DNA of 60,102 nt from Gammaproteobacteria bacterium (GCA_029863005.1 JAOTWF010000009.1:1-60102), one strand, 5' to 3'. Positions 37,354 to 47,954 are shown, numbered from the stretch's first letter. Numbers and translations: made by a program. The notes: generated from the sequence alone by a model not told the origin.

Positions 37354-37977
37354 ATGACCCGTACTCGGAGCAGCCAGCGCTGGCTGGCACGGAATGCCAA
37401 GGATCAATACGTCAAGCGCGCGCGCCAGGAGGGTGCACGCTCGCGAGCGATTTATAAGCTCGAAGAAATCGACCGCCGCGATCGCTTGCTCCGTCCTGGC
37501 ATGACGGTCGTGGATTTGGGCGCCGCGCCAGGTGGCTGGTCGCAGTACGTTAATAGCCGCGTAGGCGACTCCGGCCGGGTGCTGGCTCTGGATATCCTGC
37601 CGATGCAACCAATTGTCGGTGTTGGTTTCATCGAGGGCGATTTCACGGAGCAGCCGGTGCTAGACTTGCTGATACAGCGACTGCACGGGGAAGCCGTCGA
37701 TCTTGTAATCTCGGATATGGCCCCCAATATGACTGGGGTGGCATCGGTGGATCAATCTCGTGTAATGAATTTGGCGGAACTTGCCCTGGATTTTGCCGAC
37801 AAAACGCTGAAGCCCGGAGGTTCCCTGTTAATTAAGACCTTTCAGGGCGCAGGGTTTAATGAGTTTCACGCGCAGATGCGCCGTCGTTTCGAGAAACTTG
37901 TATCGCGCAAGCCGTCGGCGTCGCGCGCCGAAAGCAAGGAAATATATCTATTGGGCAGAGGTTTTAAGCAGGCATGA
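37354..37977 (+). CDS. rlmE: 23S rRNA 2'-O-ribose U2552 methyltransferase RlmE (FtsJ)
   Basis: The 207-residue protein has the SAM motif VVDLGAAPGGWSQYV and the catalytic K-D-K-E residues within RSRAIYKLEEID, VISDMAPNMTG and LLIKTFQGAGF. It methylates U2552 in the A-loop of 23S rRNA, a late step in 50S assembly, and is heat-shock induced in E. coli with ftsH. The 150-base gap (37978-38127) before ftsH holds no convincing promoter. Confidence 0.97.
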   Translation: MTRTRSSQRWLARNAKDQYVKRARQEGARSRAIYKLEEIDRRDRLLRPGMTVVDLGAAPGGWSQYVNSRVGDSGRVLALDILPMQPIVGVGFIEGDFTEQPVLDLLIQRLHGEAVDLVISDMAPNMTGVASVDQSRVMNLAELALDFADKTLKPGGSLLIKTFQGAGFNEFHAQMRRRFEKLVSRKPSASRAESKEIYLLGRGFKQA

Positions 37978-38127
37978 TCAAAATCGTTGTGTGCCGACAG
38001 ACATCAGAGGAAAATGCGGATATTGAATGAAATGAAAGTTGTCGCGCCGTCCATGGCCGGTAAGGCAATTAATGTCTGTCACACGGTGTAATTCGTTGTT
38101 CCCTACTATTAAGTAAAGAGGCAAGAA

Positions 38128-40026
38128 TTGAACAATCTCACCAAGAATCTGCTTTTGTGGCTCGTCATCGCTATCGTGCTGATGTCGGTGTTCAACAATT
38201 TTGGCAGTCGCCAGCAGGCGGCGCGTCCAATGGAATACTCCACTTTCATCCAGAAAGTGCGGCAGAACGATGTTGACCGCGTCACAATCCAGGGCCGCGA
38301 AATCATTGGCAAGCTCAAGAACAACGAATCCTTCACTACCTATTCGCCCGGTGACCCGGGCATGATCGGCGATTTGATCGATCACGGCGTGTCGTTCGAA
38401 GCCAAACCTCAGGAAGAACAGTCGCTGTTATTGACGATTTTCATCAACTGGTTCCCGCTGCTGCTGCTGGTGGGCGTGTGGGTGTTTTTCATGCGCCAGA
38501 TGCAGGGTGGCATGGGCGGGAGAGGCGCCATGAGTTTCGGCAAAAGCAAGGCGCGCATGCTGTCCGAGGAGCAGAACAAGATCACCTTCGACGACGTGGC
38601 TGGCGTGGAAGAGGCGAAAGAAGAAGTGGGGGAACTCGTGGAATTCCTGCGGGATCCTTCCAAGTTCCAGAAACTGGGTGGCCGCATCCCCAAGGGCGTG
38701 CTCATGACGGGCTCGCCCGGGACCGGTAAAACCCTGCTGGCCAAAGCCATTGCTGGCGAGGCCAAGGTGCCGTTTTTCTCGATCTCTGGCTCCGATTTCG
38801 TCGAGATGTTTGTCGGCGTCGGCGCTTCTCGCGTGCGCGATATGTTCGAACAGGCCAAGAAGCACGCGCCCTGCATCATATTCATTGATGAAATCGACGC
38901 CGTCGGTCGTCAGCGCGGAGCGGGTCTGGGTGGCGGTCACGACGAGCGCGAGCAGACGTTAAACCAGTTGCTCGTCGAGATGGACGGTTTCGAGGGCACC
39001 GAGGGTGTGATTGTGATCGCCGCAACCAATCGCCCGGACGTGCTCGACCCCGCGTTGCTGCGTCCGGGTCGCTTCGACCGGCAGGTCTATGTACCGCTAC
39101 CAGACATCCGCGGGCGCGAGCAGATTCTCAAAGTGCACATGCGCAAGGTGCCGGTGTCGGACGATGTCGACGCCAATATCCTGGCCCGTGGCACGCCTGG
39201 TTTTTCCGGCGCCGATCTGGCCAACCTGGTGAACGAGGCGGCCCTGTTCGCCGCGCGCGCCAACAAGCGCCTGGTGGACATGATTGATTTCGAGAAGGCG
39301 AAAGACAAGGTAGTCATGGGGGCCGAGCGCCGCTCCATTGTTATGCCGGAAAAAGAGCGCATGAACACCGCGTACCACGAGTCCGGCCACACGGTGGTGG
39401 CGAAGTCGCTCCCCAATACCGACCCAGTGCACAAGGTCACCATCATCCCGCGTGGACGCGCGCTTGGTGTCACCATGCAGCTGCCGACCGAAGACCGCTA
39501 CAGTCATGACCGCGAAAGTCTGTTATCCACCATTTCAGTGCTGATGGGTGGGCGCATCGCGGAAGAGATTTTTATGAACCAGATGACCACCGGCGCAGCC
39601 AATGATTTCGAGCGCGCCACCGATCTCGCGCGCAACATGGTTATGCGTTGGGGCATGTCGGATGTACTCGGCACGCGCGTTTATGGCGACAACCAGAGCG
39701 AGGTGTTTTTGGGGCGCGATGTCATGACGCACAAGAACATGAGCAATGCCGTGGCCGAAATCGTCGACAAGGAGATCCGTCGCATCGTCGACGAACAATA
39801 TACCCGGGCGCGTAATCTCATTAAGGAAAACCGCGACAAAGTCGAGAAGATGGCGAAAGCGCTGCTCGAATGGGAGACGCTGGAATCCGACCAGATCGAT
39901 GACATCATGGCGGGGAAAGAACCACGTCCGCCGGCAGGTACGCCCAAGGGAGATGCCGGTACCCCCAAGAAACCAAGTGGCAAGTCGGTGAAGCCGCGTC
40001 TCGATTCACCCGCCGGCGAACACTGA
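38128..40026 (+). CDS. ftsH: ATP-dependent zinc metalloprotease FtsH
   Basis: The 632-residue protein has membrane helices at about 7-26 and 101-122, Walker A GSPGTGKT (195-202), the second region of homology, and the zinc site HESGH at 417-421. It degrades membrane proteins and regulators such as sigma32. The start is a TTG at 38128 after AAGAGG with a 7-base spacer; no in-frame ATG or GTG would give the usual N-terminus [20 protein letters not shown]. Confidence 0.97.
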   Translation: MNNLTKNLLLWLVIAIVLMSVFNNFGSRQQAARPMEYSTFIQKVRQNDVDRVTIQGREIIGKLKNNESFTTYSPGDPGMIGDLIDHGVSFEAKPQEEQSLLLTIFINWFPLLLLVGVWVFFMRQMQGGMGGRGAMSFGKSKARMLSEEQNKITFDDVAGVEEAKEEVGELVEFLRDPSKFQKLGGRIPKGVLMTGSPGTGKTLLAKAIAGEAKVPFFSISGSDFVEMFVGVGASRVRDMFEQAKKHAPCIIFIDEIDAVGRQRGAGLGGGHDEREQTLNQLLVEMDGFEGTEGVIVIAATNRPDVLDPALLRPGRFDRQVYVPLPDIRGREQILKVHMRKVPVSDDVDANILARGTPGFSGADLANLVNEAALFAARANKRLVDMIDFEKAKDKVVMGAERRSIVMPEKERMNTAYHESGHTVVAKSLPNTDPVHKVTIIPRGRALGVTMQLPTEDRYSHDRESLLSTISVLMGGRIAEEIFMNQMTTGAANDFERATDLARNMVMRWGMSDVLGTRVYGDNQSEVFLGRDVMTHKNMSNAVAEIVDKEIRRIVDEQYTRARNLIKENRDKVEKMAKALLEWETLESDQIDDIMAGKEPRPPAGTPKGDAGTPKKPSGKSVKPRLDSPAGEH

Positions 40027-40032
40027 GCCCGG

Positions 40033-40875
40033 ATGACTGTCCTGGATTGCGCCGGGCGGCCGCTTGATCTGCGCCGTCCCGCGGTCATGGGGATTCTGAA
40101 TGTCACCCCCGATTCCTTTTCGGACGGGGGTGTTTTTTTGTCCCCGGACAAAGGGATCGCCCGGGCTCTGCGTATGGCGGAGGAGGGTGCCGATATCATC
40201 GACATCGGCGGTGAATCCACTCGTCCCGGCGCGCAGCCGGTCTCAGATCAGGAAGAAATTGATCGTGTGCTCCCTGTAATAGAGGCTTTGCGTTCGCGGT
40301 TCTCGCTTCCCCTCTCCATTGACACTTCCAAGCCCGGAGTAATGCGGGCTGCTGTGGCGGCGGGCGCGGGATTCATTAACGACGTGCGTGCCTTGCGCGA
40401 ACCCGGCACGCTGAAAGCCGCCGCCGAATTGGATGTCCCGGTTTGCCTCATGCACATGCAGGGAGAGCCGCGCACCATGCAGGAAAATCCACACTATGAC
40501 GATGTCGTGGACGATGTCTGTACTTTCCTGAATGAAAGATTGCGGGCGGCGCAGACTCAAGGTATTCCCGCCAACCGACTCGTGATTGATCCCGGTTTCG
40601 GCTTCGGCAAAACACTGGAACATAATATAGAATTACTGCGTGGTCTCAAGAAGCTGCGAACCTTGGGTGCGCCAATGCTGGTGGGGCTTTCGCGTAAATC
40701 CATGATTGGCAAGGCGCTGGGAATACCCGTGGACCAGCGGTTGCATGCGAGTGTGGCGCTCGCCGTTATGGCTGTGCAAGAAGGCGCCCGTATCGTACGG
40801 GTGCACGATGTCGGTCCGACCGTTCAGGCGCTGCGTATGTGGGCGGCCGTTTATCCGCAAAGCGAGGATTCATAG
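40033..40875 (+). CDS. folP: dihydropteroate synthase
   Basis: The 280-residue TIM barrel has GILNVTPDSFSDGG, DIGGESTRPGA and the later phosphate-binding GLSRKSMIGKAL. It joins para-aminobenzoate to 6-hydroxymethyl-dihydropterin diphosphate in folate synthesis and is the target of sulfonamides. It follows ftsH by 6 bases and precedes glmM, the conserved E. coli order. folE2 in this window supplies an earlier step. Confidence 0.98.
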   Translation: MTVLDCAGRPLDLRRPAVMGILNVTPDSFSDGGVFLSPDKGIARALRMAEEGADIIDIGGESTRPGAQPVSDQEEIDRVLPVIEALRSRFSLPLSIDTSKPGVMRAAVAAGAGFINDVRALREPGTLKAAAELDVPVCLMHMQGEPRTMQENPHYDDVVDDVCTFLNERLRAAQTQGIPANRLVIDPGFGFGKTLEHNIELLRGLKKLRTLGAPMLVGLSRKSMIGKALGIPVDQRLHASVALAVMAVQEGARIVRVHDVGPTVQALRMWAAVYPQSEDS

Positions 40876-40878
40876 AAA

Positions 40879-42237
40879 ATGCAAATGAAACGCCGTTTTT
40901 TTGGCACCGATGGCATCCGCGGCAAGGTTGGCGAGGAGCCGATCACTCCCGAAACCGTGCTCAAGCTCGGTTGGGCCGCGGGTCGTGTGCTCGGACAAGG
41001 CTCGACGGATCATGAAGTTATCCTGATCGGCAAAGACACGCGCGTTTCCGGTTACCTGCTGGAATCCCTGCTCGAAGCCGGCCTCTCGGCCGCCGGCGTG
41101 GATATCCGCCTCCTCGGTCCGATGCCCACCCCCGCGATTGCTTACCTGACGCGCACCGCCCGTGCTCGCGCCGGTATCGTTATCTCGGCATCGCACAATC
41201 CCTTCGATGACAACGGGATCAAGTTTTTTTCGTCTGAGGGCACCAAGCTTCCGGATGACGTTGAGCTGGCAATCGAGGAGATGATGCGCCAACCGCTCAC
41301 CACCGCCGGCCCGGAGGCGCTCGGCAAAGCCTGGCGCTACGAAGACGCAGGCGGTCGCTACATTGAATTCTGCAAAAGCACCTTCCCGCACAAGCTGAAT
41401 CTTGACGGCCTGACCATCGTTGTGGATTGTGCCAACGGCGCGGCCTATAACATTGCGCCCCATGTGTTCAGCGAGCTGGGTGCCACGGTCATCCCCATCG
41501 CCAACGAACCCGACGGATTTAACATCAACCACCAATGCGGTTCTACTCACCCGCAATGGCTGTGCGAAACTGTCCTGAAAAACAAGGCAGATCTCGGAAT
41601 CGCCCTCGACGGAGATGGCGACCGCGTCATCATGGTGGATGACAATGGCCATATCGTCGATGGCGATCGGATTCTTTACATACTCGCCCGGGAGCACCAG
41701 CGCAGCGGCCGGTTGCGCGGCGGTATTGTCGGCACATTAATGACTAACTTGGGCCTGGAGCATGCCCTGGGTGCGCTGGGTATTTCTTTCCGGCGCGCGG
41801 ACGTCGGCGACCGCTATGTGATGAGCCTGCTCAATGAATTGGGCTGGGATCTGGGCGGGGAAACCTCGGGCCATATCATCTGTCTCGACCGCAGTATTAC
41901 CGGCGATGGCATTATTGCCGCACTTCAAGTACTGCTCGCCATCGTGGAATCCGGCAAGCGTCTATCGCAGCTTCATGCCGGCCTCGAGATCTATCCCCAG
42001 CGCATGATCAATGTGCGCATGAACCACCGTTTCGACATCCAAGGATCCGCGCGCGTGCAACAAGCGGTCAAGCAGGTGGAAAAAGACCTGGCCGGCCAGG
42101 GGCGCGTGGTGCTGCGTGCCTCGGGCACCGAGCCTGTGATTCGTGTCATGGTCGAGGGCCGCGACGCCGCAGAAGTAGATCGTCTTTCGCGCCATCTTGC
42201 CGAGGCTGTAAAGAGCGCCTCAGAGGAAGCCGCATGA
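40879..42237 (+). CDS. glmM: phosphoglucosamine mutase
   Basis: The 452-residue protein has the active serine S105 in [17 protein letters not shown], the metal loop [11 protein letters not shown], and the sugar-binding loop GETSGHII. It converts glucosamine-6-phosphate to glucosamine-1-phosphate for UDP-GlcNAc synthesis. Starts at 40879 or 40885 are both possible. It overlaps the next gene by 4 bases. Confidence 0.97.
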   Translation: MQMKRRFFGTDGIRGKVGEEPITPETVLKLGWAAGRVLGQGSTDHEVILIGKDTRVSGYLLESLLEAGLSAAGVDIRLLGPMPTPAIAYLTRTARARAGIVISASHNPFDDNGIKFFSSEGTKLPDDVELAIEEMMRQPLTTAGPEALGKAWRYEDAGGRYIEFCKSTFPHKLNLDGLTIVVDCANGAAYNIAPHVFSELGATVIPIANEPDGFNINHQCGSTHPQWLCETVLKNKADLGIALDGDGDRVIMVDDNGHIVDGDRILYILAREHQRSGRLRGGIVGTLMTNLGLEHALGALGISFRRADVGDRYVMSLLNELGWDLGGETSGHIICLDRSITGDGIIAALQVLLAIVESGKRLSQLHAGLEIYPQRMINVRMNHRFDIQGSARVQQAVKQVEKDLAGQGRVVLRASGTEPVIRVMVEGRDAAEVDRLSRHLAEAVKSASEEAA

Positions 42238-42818
42238 TGCCGGGTCGCAGGGCTGTTGAGGGTTTTTGTCTGGCTAAATGCCGGTTTGTTTTATTACTGC
42301 TGCTTTCGCTCATTGCTTTGACGACACAGGCACAGAGTGGAGTGCCTCCACTGCTAACGGCGGCCGACAAGGGCAATGTGGCCGAGGTGCAAGCTTTGCT
42401 CGCCAAAGGCTCCAAGGTAAATACCCAGGACAACCGGGGACGCACAGCGCTGATGCTGGCGGCCGGACGCGGACATCGTGCGGTTGTCGATATCCTGCTT
42501 TCCGCCGGCGCGAATGTAGCAACGCGAGACAGTGATGGCGATACCGCTTTAAAATATGCCGCTTGGAATGACGATGTGGCTATTATCCAGTCGTTGATCG
42601 ACAAGGGCGCGGATGTCAATGCCGTGAGTCATTTCAAGATATCGCCGCTGCGTGTCGCGGCGACCAGTGGCCATACGCAAGTGGTCAAGGTCCTGCTGAA
42701 ACACGGTGCTGATCCCAACATCCGCGGAAAAGATGGCCTTACGGCGATTTCTTTTGCCAAGGCACGGGTACATGTCGAAATCGTGAATCTGTTGCGGGAG
42801 GCGGGTGCCGACGAATAG
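42234..42818 (+). CDS. exported ankyrin-repeat protein
   Basis: The 194-residue protein has an N-terminal signal peptide (about 1-35, ending TTQA) and at least four ankyrin repeats: [60 protein letters not shown] and [20 protein letters not shown]. Ankyrin domains bind proteins, and the partner is unknown. The gene is inserted between glmM and tpiA, which are directly adjacent in many relatives. Its start codon overlaps the glmM stop. Confidence 0.85.
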   Translation: MMPGRRAVEGFCLAKCRFVLLLLLSLIALTTQAQSGVPPLLTAADKGNVAEVQALLAKGSKVNTQDNRGRTALMLAAGRGHRAVVDILLSAGANVATRDSDGDTALKYAAWNDDVAIIQSLIDKGADVNAVSHFKISPLRVAATSGHTQVVKVLLKHGADPNIRGKDGLTAISFAKARVHVEIVNLLREAGADE

Positions 42819-42867
42819 CAGGCGTTCCCCTAGCACTGTGTAGCCAGTCGTTTCATTCCCAATGAAA

Positions 42868-42896
42868 TTGCATTCCGGGGCCGGCATCGGTAACAT
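42868..42896 (+). promoter_or_regulatory. candidate sigma70 promoter of tpiA-secG
   Basis: TTGCAT (42868-42873) and TAACAT (42891-42896) are separated by 17 bases, 44 bases before the tpiA ATG, in the 121-base gap after the ankyrin gene. Confidence 0.45.
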
Positions 42897-42939
42897 CGCG
42901 CCCGTTTTTCGGCTGATTCAAACGAATACGGGAGGTTAG

Positions 42940-43698
42940 ATGGGCAAGCGCCGACCGCTGGTGGCGGGCAACTGGAAAATGAACGGCTCACGGAGCGAAT
43001 CCGCGGCCCTGCTGGACGGGATCAAGAAAGGCGTGAGTAGCGCGTCCAAGGCAGAAGTGGCTGTATGTCCGCCGTATATTTTTATTTCGTTGGCTGCGAA
43101 AAAACTCTCTGGAAGTGCGGTGGCCTGGGGCGGACAGAATTTATCCGTACACAAGTCCGGGGCTTATACCGGCGAAATCTCCGGGGCAATGCTCAAGGAT
43201 TACGGTTGCACTTATGTTATCGTCGGCCATTCCGAACGGCGAACGCTCTATGGCGAAAACGACGCCCTTGTAGCGGAAAAATATGGTGCGGCCCAGGCTG
43301 CCGGATTGATACCGATTCTGTGTATCGGTGAAACTTTGCATGAGCGGGAATCGGGTCAGACCGAAACGGTGGTGGCACGTCAGCTGGACGCCGTGTTGGA
43401 CAAGCATGGGGTCGGCAGTTTCAGGAGCGCCGTGATGGCCTATGAACCCGTGTGGGCCATCGGTACCGGCAAGACGGCGACACCGGCACAGGCCCAAGAG
43501 GTGCACCGTTTCATCCGCCACCGGATGGAAGCCCAAGACAAGACTGTGGCGGAGAGCTTGCGTATTCTTTACGGCGGCAGCATGAAGGGCAGCAATGCCA
43601 GGGAACTGTTGGCTCAGGCAGATATCGACGGGGGGCTCATCGGTGGGGCGTCGCTCCAGGCAGAGGAATTCCTGACGATTTGCCGTGCCGCCGATTGA
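42940..43698 (+). CDS. tpiA: triose-phosphate isomerase
   Basis: The 252-residue protein has the catalytic lysine in AGNWKMNGS, the histidine in VIVGHSERR, and the catalytic glutamate loop MAYEPVWAIGTGKTATP. It interconverts dihydroxyacetone phosphate and glyceraldehyde 3-phosphate. It follows a ribosome binding site GGAGG and is 61 bases before secG. Confidence 0.98.
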   Translation: MGKRRPLVAGNWKMNGSRSESAALLDGIKKGVSSASKAEVAVCPPYIFISLAAKKLSGSAVAWGGQNLSVHKSGAYTGEISGAMLKDYGCTYVIVGHSERRTLYGENDALVAEKYGAAQAAGLIPILCIGETLHERESGQTETVVARQLDAVLDKHGVGSFRSAVMAYEPVWAIGTGKTATPAQAQEVHRFIRHRMEAQDKTVAESLRILYGGSMKGSNARELLAQADIDGGLIGGASLQAEEFLTICRAAD

Positions 43699-43759
43699 AA
43701 GTCGCTTTCGGAATACGGGTCAGCGACAATTGCACGTTCGCGCACGTTGGAGATAGTGG

Positions 43760-44107
43760 ATGAGAGACATCGTACTGGTTATCGATATAATTTCGGCTGT
43801 GGCGCTGATCGCGCTGATCCTGTTGCAACAAGGAAAGGGCGCCGATATTGGTGCGGCCTTTGGCAGCGGCGCCTCACAAACACTGTTCGGCGCCCGCGGT
43901 TCGGCCAATTTTCTGACGCGTACCACGGCGATTCTGGGAGCGGTTTTCTTTTTTTCTAATCTCGGATTGGCCTGGTTGTATGCGCAACAGACCGTACCGT
44001 CAAGCGTCACCCGAAGCGTGGTCATCGAACAGCCGGTTAAGCCTGAAACGTCAGCACCGCCACCCGATGTTCCTGTTGTCCCCAAGACTCCGGAGGTACC
44101 GAAATAA
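43760..44107 (+). CDS. secG: protein-export membrane protein SecG
   Basis: The 115-residue protein has two membrane helices (about 5-25 and 52-74) around the conserved loop LLQQGKGADIGAAFGSGAS and TLFGARGSANFLTR. It is part of the SecYEG translocon. The C-terminus is proline-rich and low complexity. The tRNA-Leu gene lies 46 bases downstream. Confidence 0.96.
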   Translation: MRDIVLVIDIISAVALIALILLQQGKGADIGAAFGSGASQTLFGARGSANFLTRTTAILGAVFFFSNLGLAWLYAQQTVPSSVTRSVVIEQPVKPETSAPPPDVPVVPKTPEVPK

Positions 44108-44153
44108 TCCGGAAGCCGGGACGCTTTTGTCTGTTGTGGGTCGGATGCGATCT

Positions 44154-44238
44154 GCCGAAGTGGTGAAATTGGTATACACGCTACCTTGAGGTGGTAGTGG
44201 CGAAAGCCGTGTGGGTTCGAGTCCCACCTTCGGCACCA
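44154..44238 (+). tRNA. tRNA-Leu (anticodon GAG)
   Basis: The 85-base gene has an acceptor stem GCCGAAG/CTTCGGC, anticodon stem CTACC/GGTAG with the loop TTGAGGT (anticodon GAG at 44188-44190), a long variable arm typical of leucine, a T-arm GTGGGTTCGAGTCCCAC, and an encoded CCA end. It reads CUC and CUU codons. The secG-tRNA-Leu-nuoA order is conserved in Gammaproteobacteria. Confidence 0.98.
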
Positions 44239-44376
44239 TTCGATGATTCATTCAGACACCGCGATACAGTCGAACAACTTCTGGGTCACGCGGCGTCAGT
44301 GTTAATAGGCATTTTTTATACCCCCAATAAAAACTTAACCCCTTGAAGCGTATCTGTTTGTAACCCTGCTGTTTGC

Positions 44377-44406
44377 TTGACATACTTTATAGCCAAAGCC
44401 TAGACT
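44377..44406 (+). promoter_or_regulatory. candidate promoter before nuoA
   Basis: A perfect TTGACA (44377-44382), 18 bases, and TAGACT (44401-44406) in an AT-rich part of the 417-base gap between tRNA-Leu and nuoA. The -10 matches only moderately, and a terminator-like hairpin follows immediately, so the assignment is weak. Confidence 0.35.
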
Positions 44407-44407
44407 C

Positions 44408-44445
44408 GCCGGCACCTACAATTATTGGTCCGGCATGATTTTTTT
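44408..44445 (+). terminator. terminator-like hairpin after tRNA-Leu
   Basis: GCCGG-C-ACC (44408-44416) pairs with GGTCCGGC (44427-44434) with one bulged base, and a run of seven T begins at 44439 after ATGA. It may end the secG-tRNA-Leu transcript or act as an attenuator in the nuo leader. Confidence 0.5.
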
Positions 44446-44474
44446 GAAGAAAAGGTGATGCAGGAGACCAAATA

Positions 44475-44627
44475 ATGTTGGTTTCGCAGTGCCGATTCAG
44501 TTATTCCATCTTCTTAAGATTGCCTGTTATAGCGGCGGCAAGGCGACTTAAGTGCAAGGCATTTCCCTGGTTATCAGGATCTGCACTTCGAAAGGACACA
44601 TGCCGCCGCAATATTTGTGCGGATTGA
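44475..44627 (+). CDS. possible 50-residue leader ORF in the nuo upstream region
   Basis: The frame of 50 codons follows a good ribosome binding site (AGGAGA, 44463-44468) and ends 28 bases before the nuoA start. The predicted product is basic with four cysteines and resembles no known protein to me. It may be an upstream ORF in the nuo leader or a chance frame. The rest of the 417-base gap (44239-44655) holds only the terminator-like hairpin and candidate promoter. Confidence 0.25.
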   Translation: MLVSQCRFSYSIFLRLPVIAAARRLKCKAFPWLSGSALRKDTCRRNICAD

Positions 44628-44655
44628 AGTCCGCCAGCCAGTCTTTGGGGTTCAT

Positions 44656-45012
44656 ATGCTGCAAGCTTATCTCCCCATTTTGATTTTCATTGGCGTCGCC
44701 CTTGTTATGGGCGGTGTTATCATTTTGGCCGGGCGCATGCTCGGGCCAAATCGTCCCGACAGTGCGAAACTTTCCCCCTACGAGTGTGGTTTCGAGGCGT
44801 TCGAGGATACTCGCATGAAATTCGATGTGCGCTACTACCTCGTCGCCATTCTGTTCATTATTTTCGATCTGGAAATCGCCTTCCTGTTTCCCTGGGCGGT
44901 GGCGCTCCAGGAGATCGGGATGTTCGGCTTCCTTTCAATGATGGTGTTCCTGGGCATTCTCGTTGTCGGCTTCATCTACGAGTGGAAGAAAGGGGCATTG
45001 GAATGGGAGTAA
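44656..45012 (+). CDS. nuoA: NADH-quinone oxidoreductase subunit A
   Basis: The 118-residue protein has three membrane helices and the NuoA signature [20 protein letters not shown] with the conserved cysteine in ECG. It is a membrane subunit of Complex I. The ATG 44656 gives the usual short N-terminus [10 protein letters not shown]; a GTG at 44617 is possible but the added residues are unlike NuoA. It is the first gene of nuoA-N. Confidence 0.97.
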   Translation: MLQAYLPILIFIGVALVMGGVIILAGRMLGPNRPDSAKLSPYECGFEAFEDTRMKFDVRYYLVAILFIIFDLEIAFLFPWAVALQEIGMFGFLSMMVFLGILVVGFIYEWKKGALEWE

Positions 45013-45019
45013 TGAATTT

Positions 45020-45496
45020 ATGGGAATAGAAGGTGTCCTCGAAAAAGGCTGGGTCACCACGCAGGCGGACAAGCTCATCAATGCCGCGCGCACCGGTTCA
45101 CTCTGGCCCATGACTTTTGGGCTGGCCTGCTGCGCGGTCGAGATGATGCATGCGGCGGCGGCACGCTACGACATGGATCGCTTTGGCATTGTTTTCCGGC
45201 CCAGCCCGCGGCAGTCGGATGTCATGATCGTAGCCGGAACACTGGTGAACAAGATGGCGCCGGCCCTGCGCAAGGTCTATGACCAGATGGCCGAGCCGCG
45301 CTGGGTAATTTCTATGGGTTCCTGCGCGAATGGCGGTGGTTATTATCATTATTCTTATGCCATCGTGCGCGGCTGCGACCGCATCGTGCCGGTGGATGTC
45401 TATGTGCCGGGCTGTCCGCCGACGGCCGAAGCCCTGTTGTACGGCATTATTCAGCTGCAAAACAAAATTCGCCGCACCAACACCATCGCCCGCTAA
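45020..45496 (+). CDS. nuoB: NADH-quinone oxidoreductase subunit B
   Basis: The 158-residue protein coordinates the N2 4Fe-4S cluster: [11 protein letters not shown] has two adjacent ligand cysteines, with further ligands in [10 protein letters not shown] and [15 protein letters not shown]. It transfers electrons to quinone at the peripheral-membrane interface. The ATG at 45020, 8 bases after nuoA, fits; upstream in-frame residues are not NuoB-like. Confidence 0.98.
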   Translation: MGIEGVLEKGWVTTQADKLINAARTGSLWPMTFGLACCAVEMMHAAAARYDMDRFGIVFRPSPRQSDVMIVAGTLVNKMAPALRKVYDQMAEPRWVISMGSCANGGGYYHYSYAIVRGCDRIVPVDVYVPGCPPTAEALLYGIIQLQNKIRRTNTIAR

Positions 45497-45515
45497 CGGC
45501 CAATAGATCCGAACC

Positions 45516-46121
45516 ATGACTGATTCGATTCAGGACCTTGCCGACCATGCTCGGGAATTGTTCGGTGGGGCGATCACGGATGTGCGCGAGTCGGCCGGCC
45601 AGCTCACCTTGGAACTACGGCGCGATGACATTCTCCCGGTTTGTACCCGACTGCGGGACGATTCCGCATTCGCCTTCGCCCAACTGATGGATCTGTGTGG
45701 CGTGGATTATCTCGATTACGGGAAGGAATCACCGGCAGGGTCGCGGTCAGGCCCGCGCTTTGCCGTGGTCTATCACTTGCTGTCATTGAAACACAATCGC
45801 CGGATCCGGTTGCGTGCCTGGCTGGATGAGGAAATGCCTCTGATTGCCTCCGTGACCCATATCTGGAATTCGGCCAACTGGTACGAGCGCGAGGCGTTCG
45901 ATCTTTTCGGCATTGTGTTCGAGGGGCACCCGGACTTGCGCCGCATTCTCACCGATTACGGTTTTGTGGGGCATCCCTTCCGCAAGGACTTTCCGCTTAT
46001 CGGCCAAGTCGAGATGCGTTACGACCCCGAAAAACAACGCGTCGTATACCAGCCGGTTTCGATCGAACCGCGCGTGCTGGTGCCGCGCGTGATTCGTGAA
46101 GAAGGTTTTGCGAAGGAATAA
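45516..46121 (+). CDS. nuoC: NADH-quinone oxidoreductase subunit C
   Basis: The 201-residue protein has the 30-kDa subunit signature [25 protein letters not shown] (given here as [11 protein letters not shown] to RRILTDYGF) followed by HPFRKDFPL. It is separate from nuoD, unlike the nuoCD fusion in E. coli and some other Gammaproteobacteria. It is a structural peripheral-arm subunit. Confidence 0.97.
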   Translation: MTDSIQDLADHARELFGGAITDVRESAGQLTLELRRDDILPVCTRLRDDSAFAFAQLMDLCGVDYLDYGKESPAGSRSGPRFAVVYHLLSLKHNRRIRLRAWLDEEMPLIASVTHIWNSANWYEREAFDLFGIVFEGHPDLRRILTDYGFVGHPFRKDFPLIGQVEMRYDPEKQRVVYQPVSIEPRVLVPRVIREEGFAKE

Positions 46122-46190
46122 GGATGTTAGCCTCCACTGAAATTCATCGTGAAAGTAACAGATTTAACGTTACACAAAAGGCTGAACATC

Positions 46191-47444
46191 GTGGCTGAAA
46201 TTCGGAATTACACGATGAATTTTGGGCCGCAGCATCCGGCGGCGCACGGCGTGCTGCGTCTAGTGCTGGAGCTTGACGGCGAAGTGGTGATGCGCGCCGA
46301 TCCGCATGTCGGCCTGCTGCATCGCGCTACCGAAAAGCTGGCCGAGAGCAAACCGTACAACCAGTCGATCGGCTACATGGACCGTCTTGACTATGTTTCG
46401 ATGATGTCCAACGAGCACGCCTACGTGCTCGCGATCGAGAAACTGCTGGGCATGGAGCCGCCGCTGCGTGCACAGTATATCCGGGTGATGTTTGACGAGA
46501 TCACGCGTCTGCTCAATCACGTTTTCTGGATCGGTGCGCACGCTCTCGATATCGGCGCGATGACGGTGTTTCTGTACGCATTCCGCGAGCGCGAGGATCT
46601 GTTCGATATCTACGAGGCAGCAACCGGTGCGCGCATGCACGCAACCTATTACCGCCCCGGCGGCGTGTACCGCGACCTGCCTGATTCCATGCCGCAATAC
46701 CTGCCCTCGAGGCTCCGCAGTGCCGAAGACCTCGAACGGCTCAACGCCAATCGCCAGGGTTCGCTGCTCGACTTCATCTGGGATTTCACGGAACGATTCC
46801 CGAAACACGTGGATGAGTATGAAACCCTGCTCACCAACAACCGCATCTGGAAGCAGCGTACCGTCGGCATCGGCGTGGTGTCGCCAGAGCGCGCCCTGCA
46901 GCTCGGCTTTACCGGTCCGATGCTGCGAGGCTCGGGGGTGGAGTGGGACCTGCGCAAAAAGCAGCCATACGAGGTCTATGACCGCCTTGAATTCGATATC
47001 CCGGTGGGCGTCAATGGCGACTGCTACGATCGTTATCTCGTCCGCGTAGAGGAGATGCGTCAAGCGAACAAGATCATTCGCCAGTGCGTGGAATGGCTGC
47101 GCCGGAACCCCGGGCCGGTGATGACCGACGATCACAAAGTCGCGCCGCCGAGACGCGAGGAAATGAAGGCGGACATGGAAGCACTGATCCATCACTTTAA
47201 GCTGTTCACCGAAGGTTACTGCATCCCGGCAGGCGAGGCGTACGCAGCGATCGAGCACCCGAAGGGCGAGTTTGGCGTGTACCTGATCTCGGACGGCGCC
47301 AACAAGCCGTACCGCGTGAAACTGCGTTCCGCCGGTTTCGCGCACCTCGCGGCAATGGACGAGATGGCGCGCGGCCACATGATCGCCGATGTGGTGGCGA
47401 TCATCGGCACCATGGATATCGTGTTCGGGGAGATAGATCGATGA
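46191..47444 (+). CDS. nuoD: NADH-quinone oxidoreductase subunit D
   Basis: The 417-residue protein begins [20 protein letters not shown] and has the conserved [11 protein letters not shown] and the C-terminal DIVFGEIDR. It forms the quinone-binding site with NuoB. The start is a GTG at 46191 after AAAAGG with a 9-base spacer, which gives the usual length; a GTG at 46149 would add 14 residues. It overlaps nuoE by 4 bases. Confidence 0.97.
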   Translation: MAEIRNYTMNFGPQHPAAHGVLRLVLELDGEVVMRADPHVGLLHRATEKLAESKPYNQSIGYMDRLDYVSMMSNEHAYVLAIEKLLGMEPPLRAQYIRVMFDEITRLLNHVFWIGAHALDIGAMTVFLYAFREREDLFDIYEAATGARMHATYYRPGGVYRDLPDSMPQYLPSRLRSAEDLERLNANRQGSLLDFIWDFTERFPKHVDEYETLLTNNRIWKQRTVGIGVVSPERALQLGFTGPMLRGSGVEWDLRKKQPYEVYDRLEFDIPVGVNGDCYDRYLVRVEEMRQANKIIRQCVEWLRRNPGPVMTDDHKVAPPRREEMKADMEALIHHFKLFTEGYCIPAGEAYAAIEHPKGEFGVYLISDGANKPYRVKLRSAGFAHLAAMDEMARGHMIADVVAIIGTMDIVFGEIDR

Positions 47445-47950
47445 TGCCGCAATCCCGGTCAGCCGCAAAGAACGCTCTCCTGTCGGAATTGTCGCGCGCC
47501 GAAATTGATCGCTGGATCGCCAAATATCCGCCCGATCAAAAACAGGCCACCGTCATGGCGGCGCTGCGCATTGTCCAGGATCAGAACGGCGGCTGGTTGA
47601 CGGTTGAGCTGATCGAGGCCGTGGCGGAATACCTCGAGATGCCGTCGATTGCAGTCCACGAAGTCGCTACTTTTTACACGATGTACGATCTCAATCCCGT
47701 GGGGCGCCACAAGGTCTGCGTCTGCACCAATATTTCATGTCAGCTGAATGGTTCCAGCCGCATCATGAGTCACTTGCAGAAAAAACTTGGGGTGAAGGCT
47801 GGTGAAACCACGCCGGGCGGCAAGTTTACTCTGAAGGAAGTCGAATGCCTGGGCGCCTGCGGCGGTGCGCCCATGATGATGATCGGTAAAACCTATTTCG
47901 AGAATCTCACCCCCGAGAAAGTGGACGAGATTCTGGACAAGCTGGAGTAG
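47441..47950 (+). CDS. nuoE: NADH-quinone oxidoreductase subunit E
   Basis: The 169-residue thioredoxin-like protein has the four ligands of the N1a 2Fe-2S cluster in [11 protein letters not shown] and CLGACGGAP. It is part of the NADH dehydrogenase module. It is followed by nuoF after 4 bases. Confidence 0.97.
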   Translation: MMPQSRSAAKNALLSELSRAEIDRWIAKYPPDQKQATVMAALRIVQDQNGGWLTVELIEAVAEYLEMPSIAVHEVATFYTMYDLNPVGRHKVCVCTNISCQLNGSSRIMSHLQKKLGVKAGETTPGGKFTLKEVECLGACGGAPMMMIGKTYFENLTPEKVDEILDKLE

Positions 47951-47954
47951 CGCC

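Noticed and set aside
38021-38054. possible sigma32 promoter of ftsH (ATTGAA ... GTCCAT)
   Set aside because: The spacing of about 20 bases is too long and the -10 match poor compared with the dnaK and grpE sites.
46260-47468. 402-codon antisense open frame across nuoD
   Set aside because: Shadow of nuoD; the forward reading is a textbook Complex I subunit.
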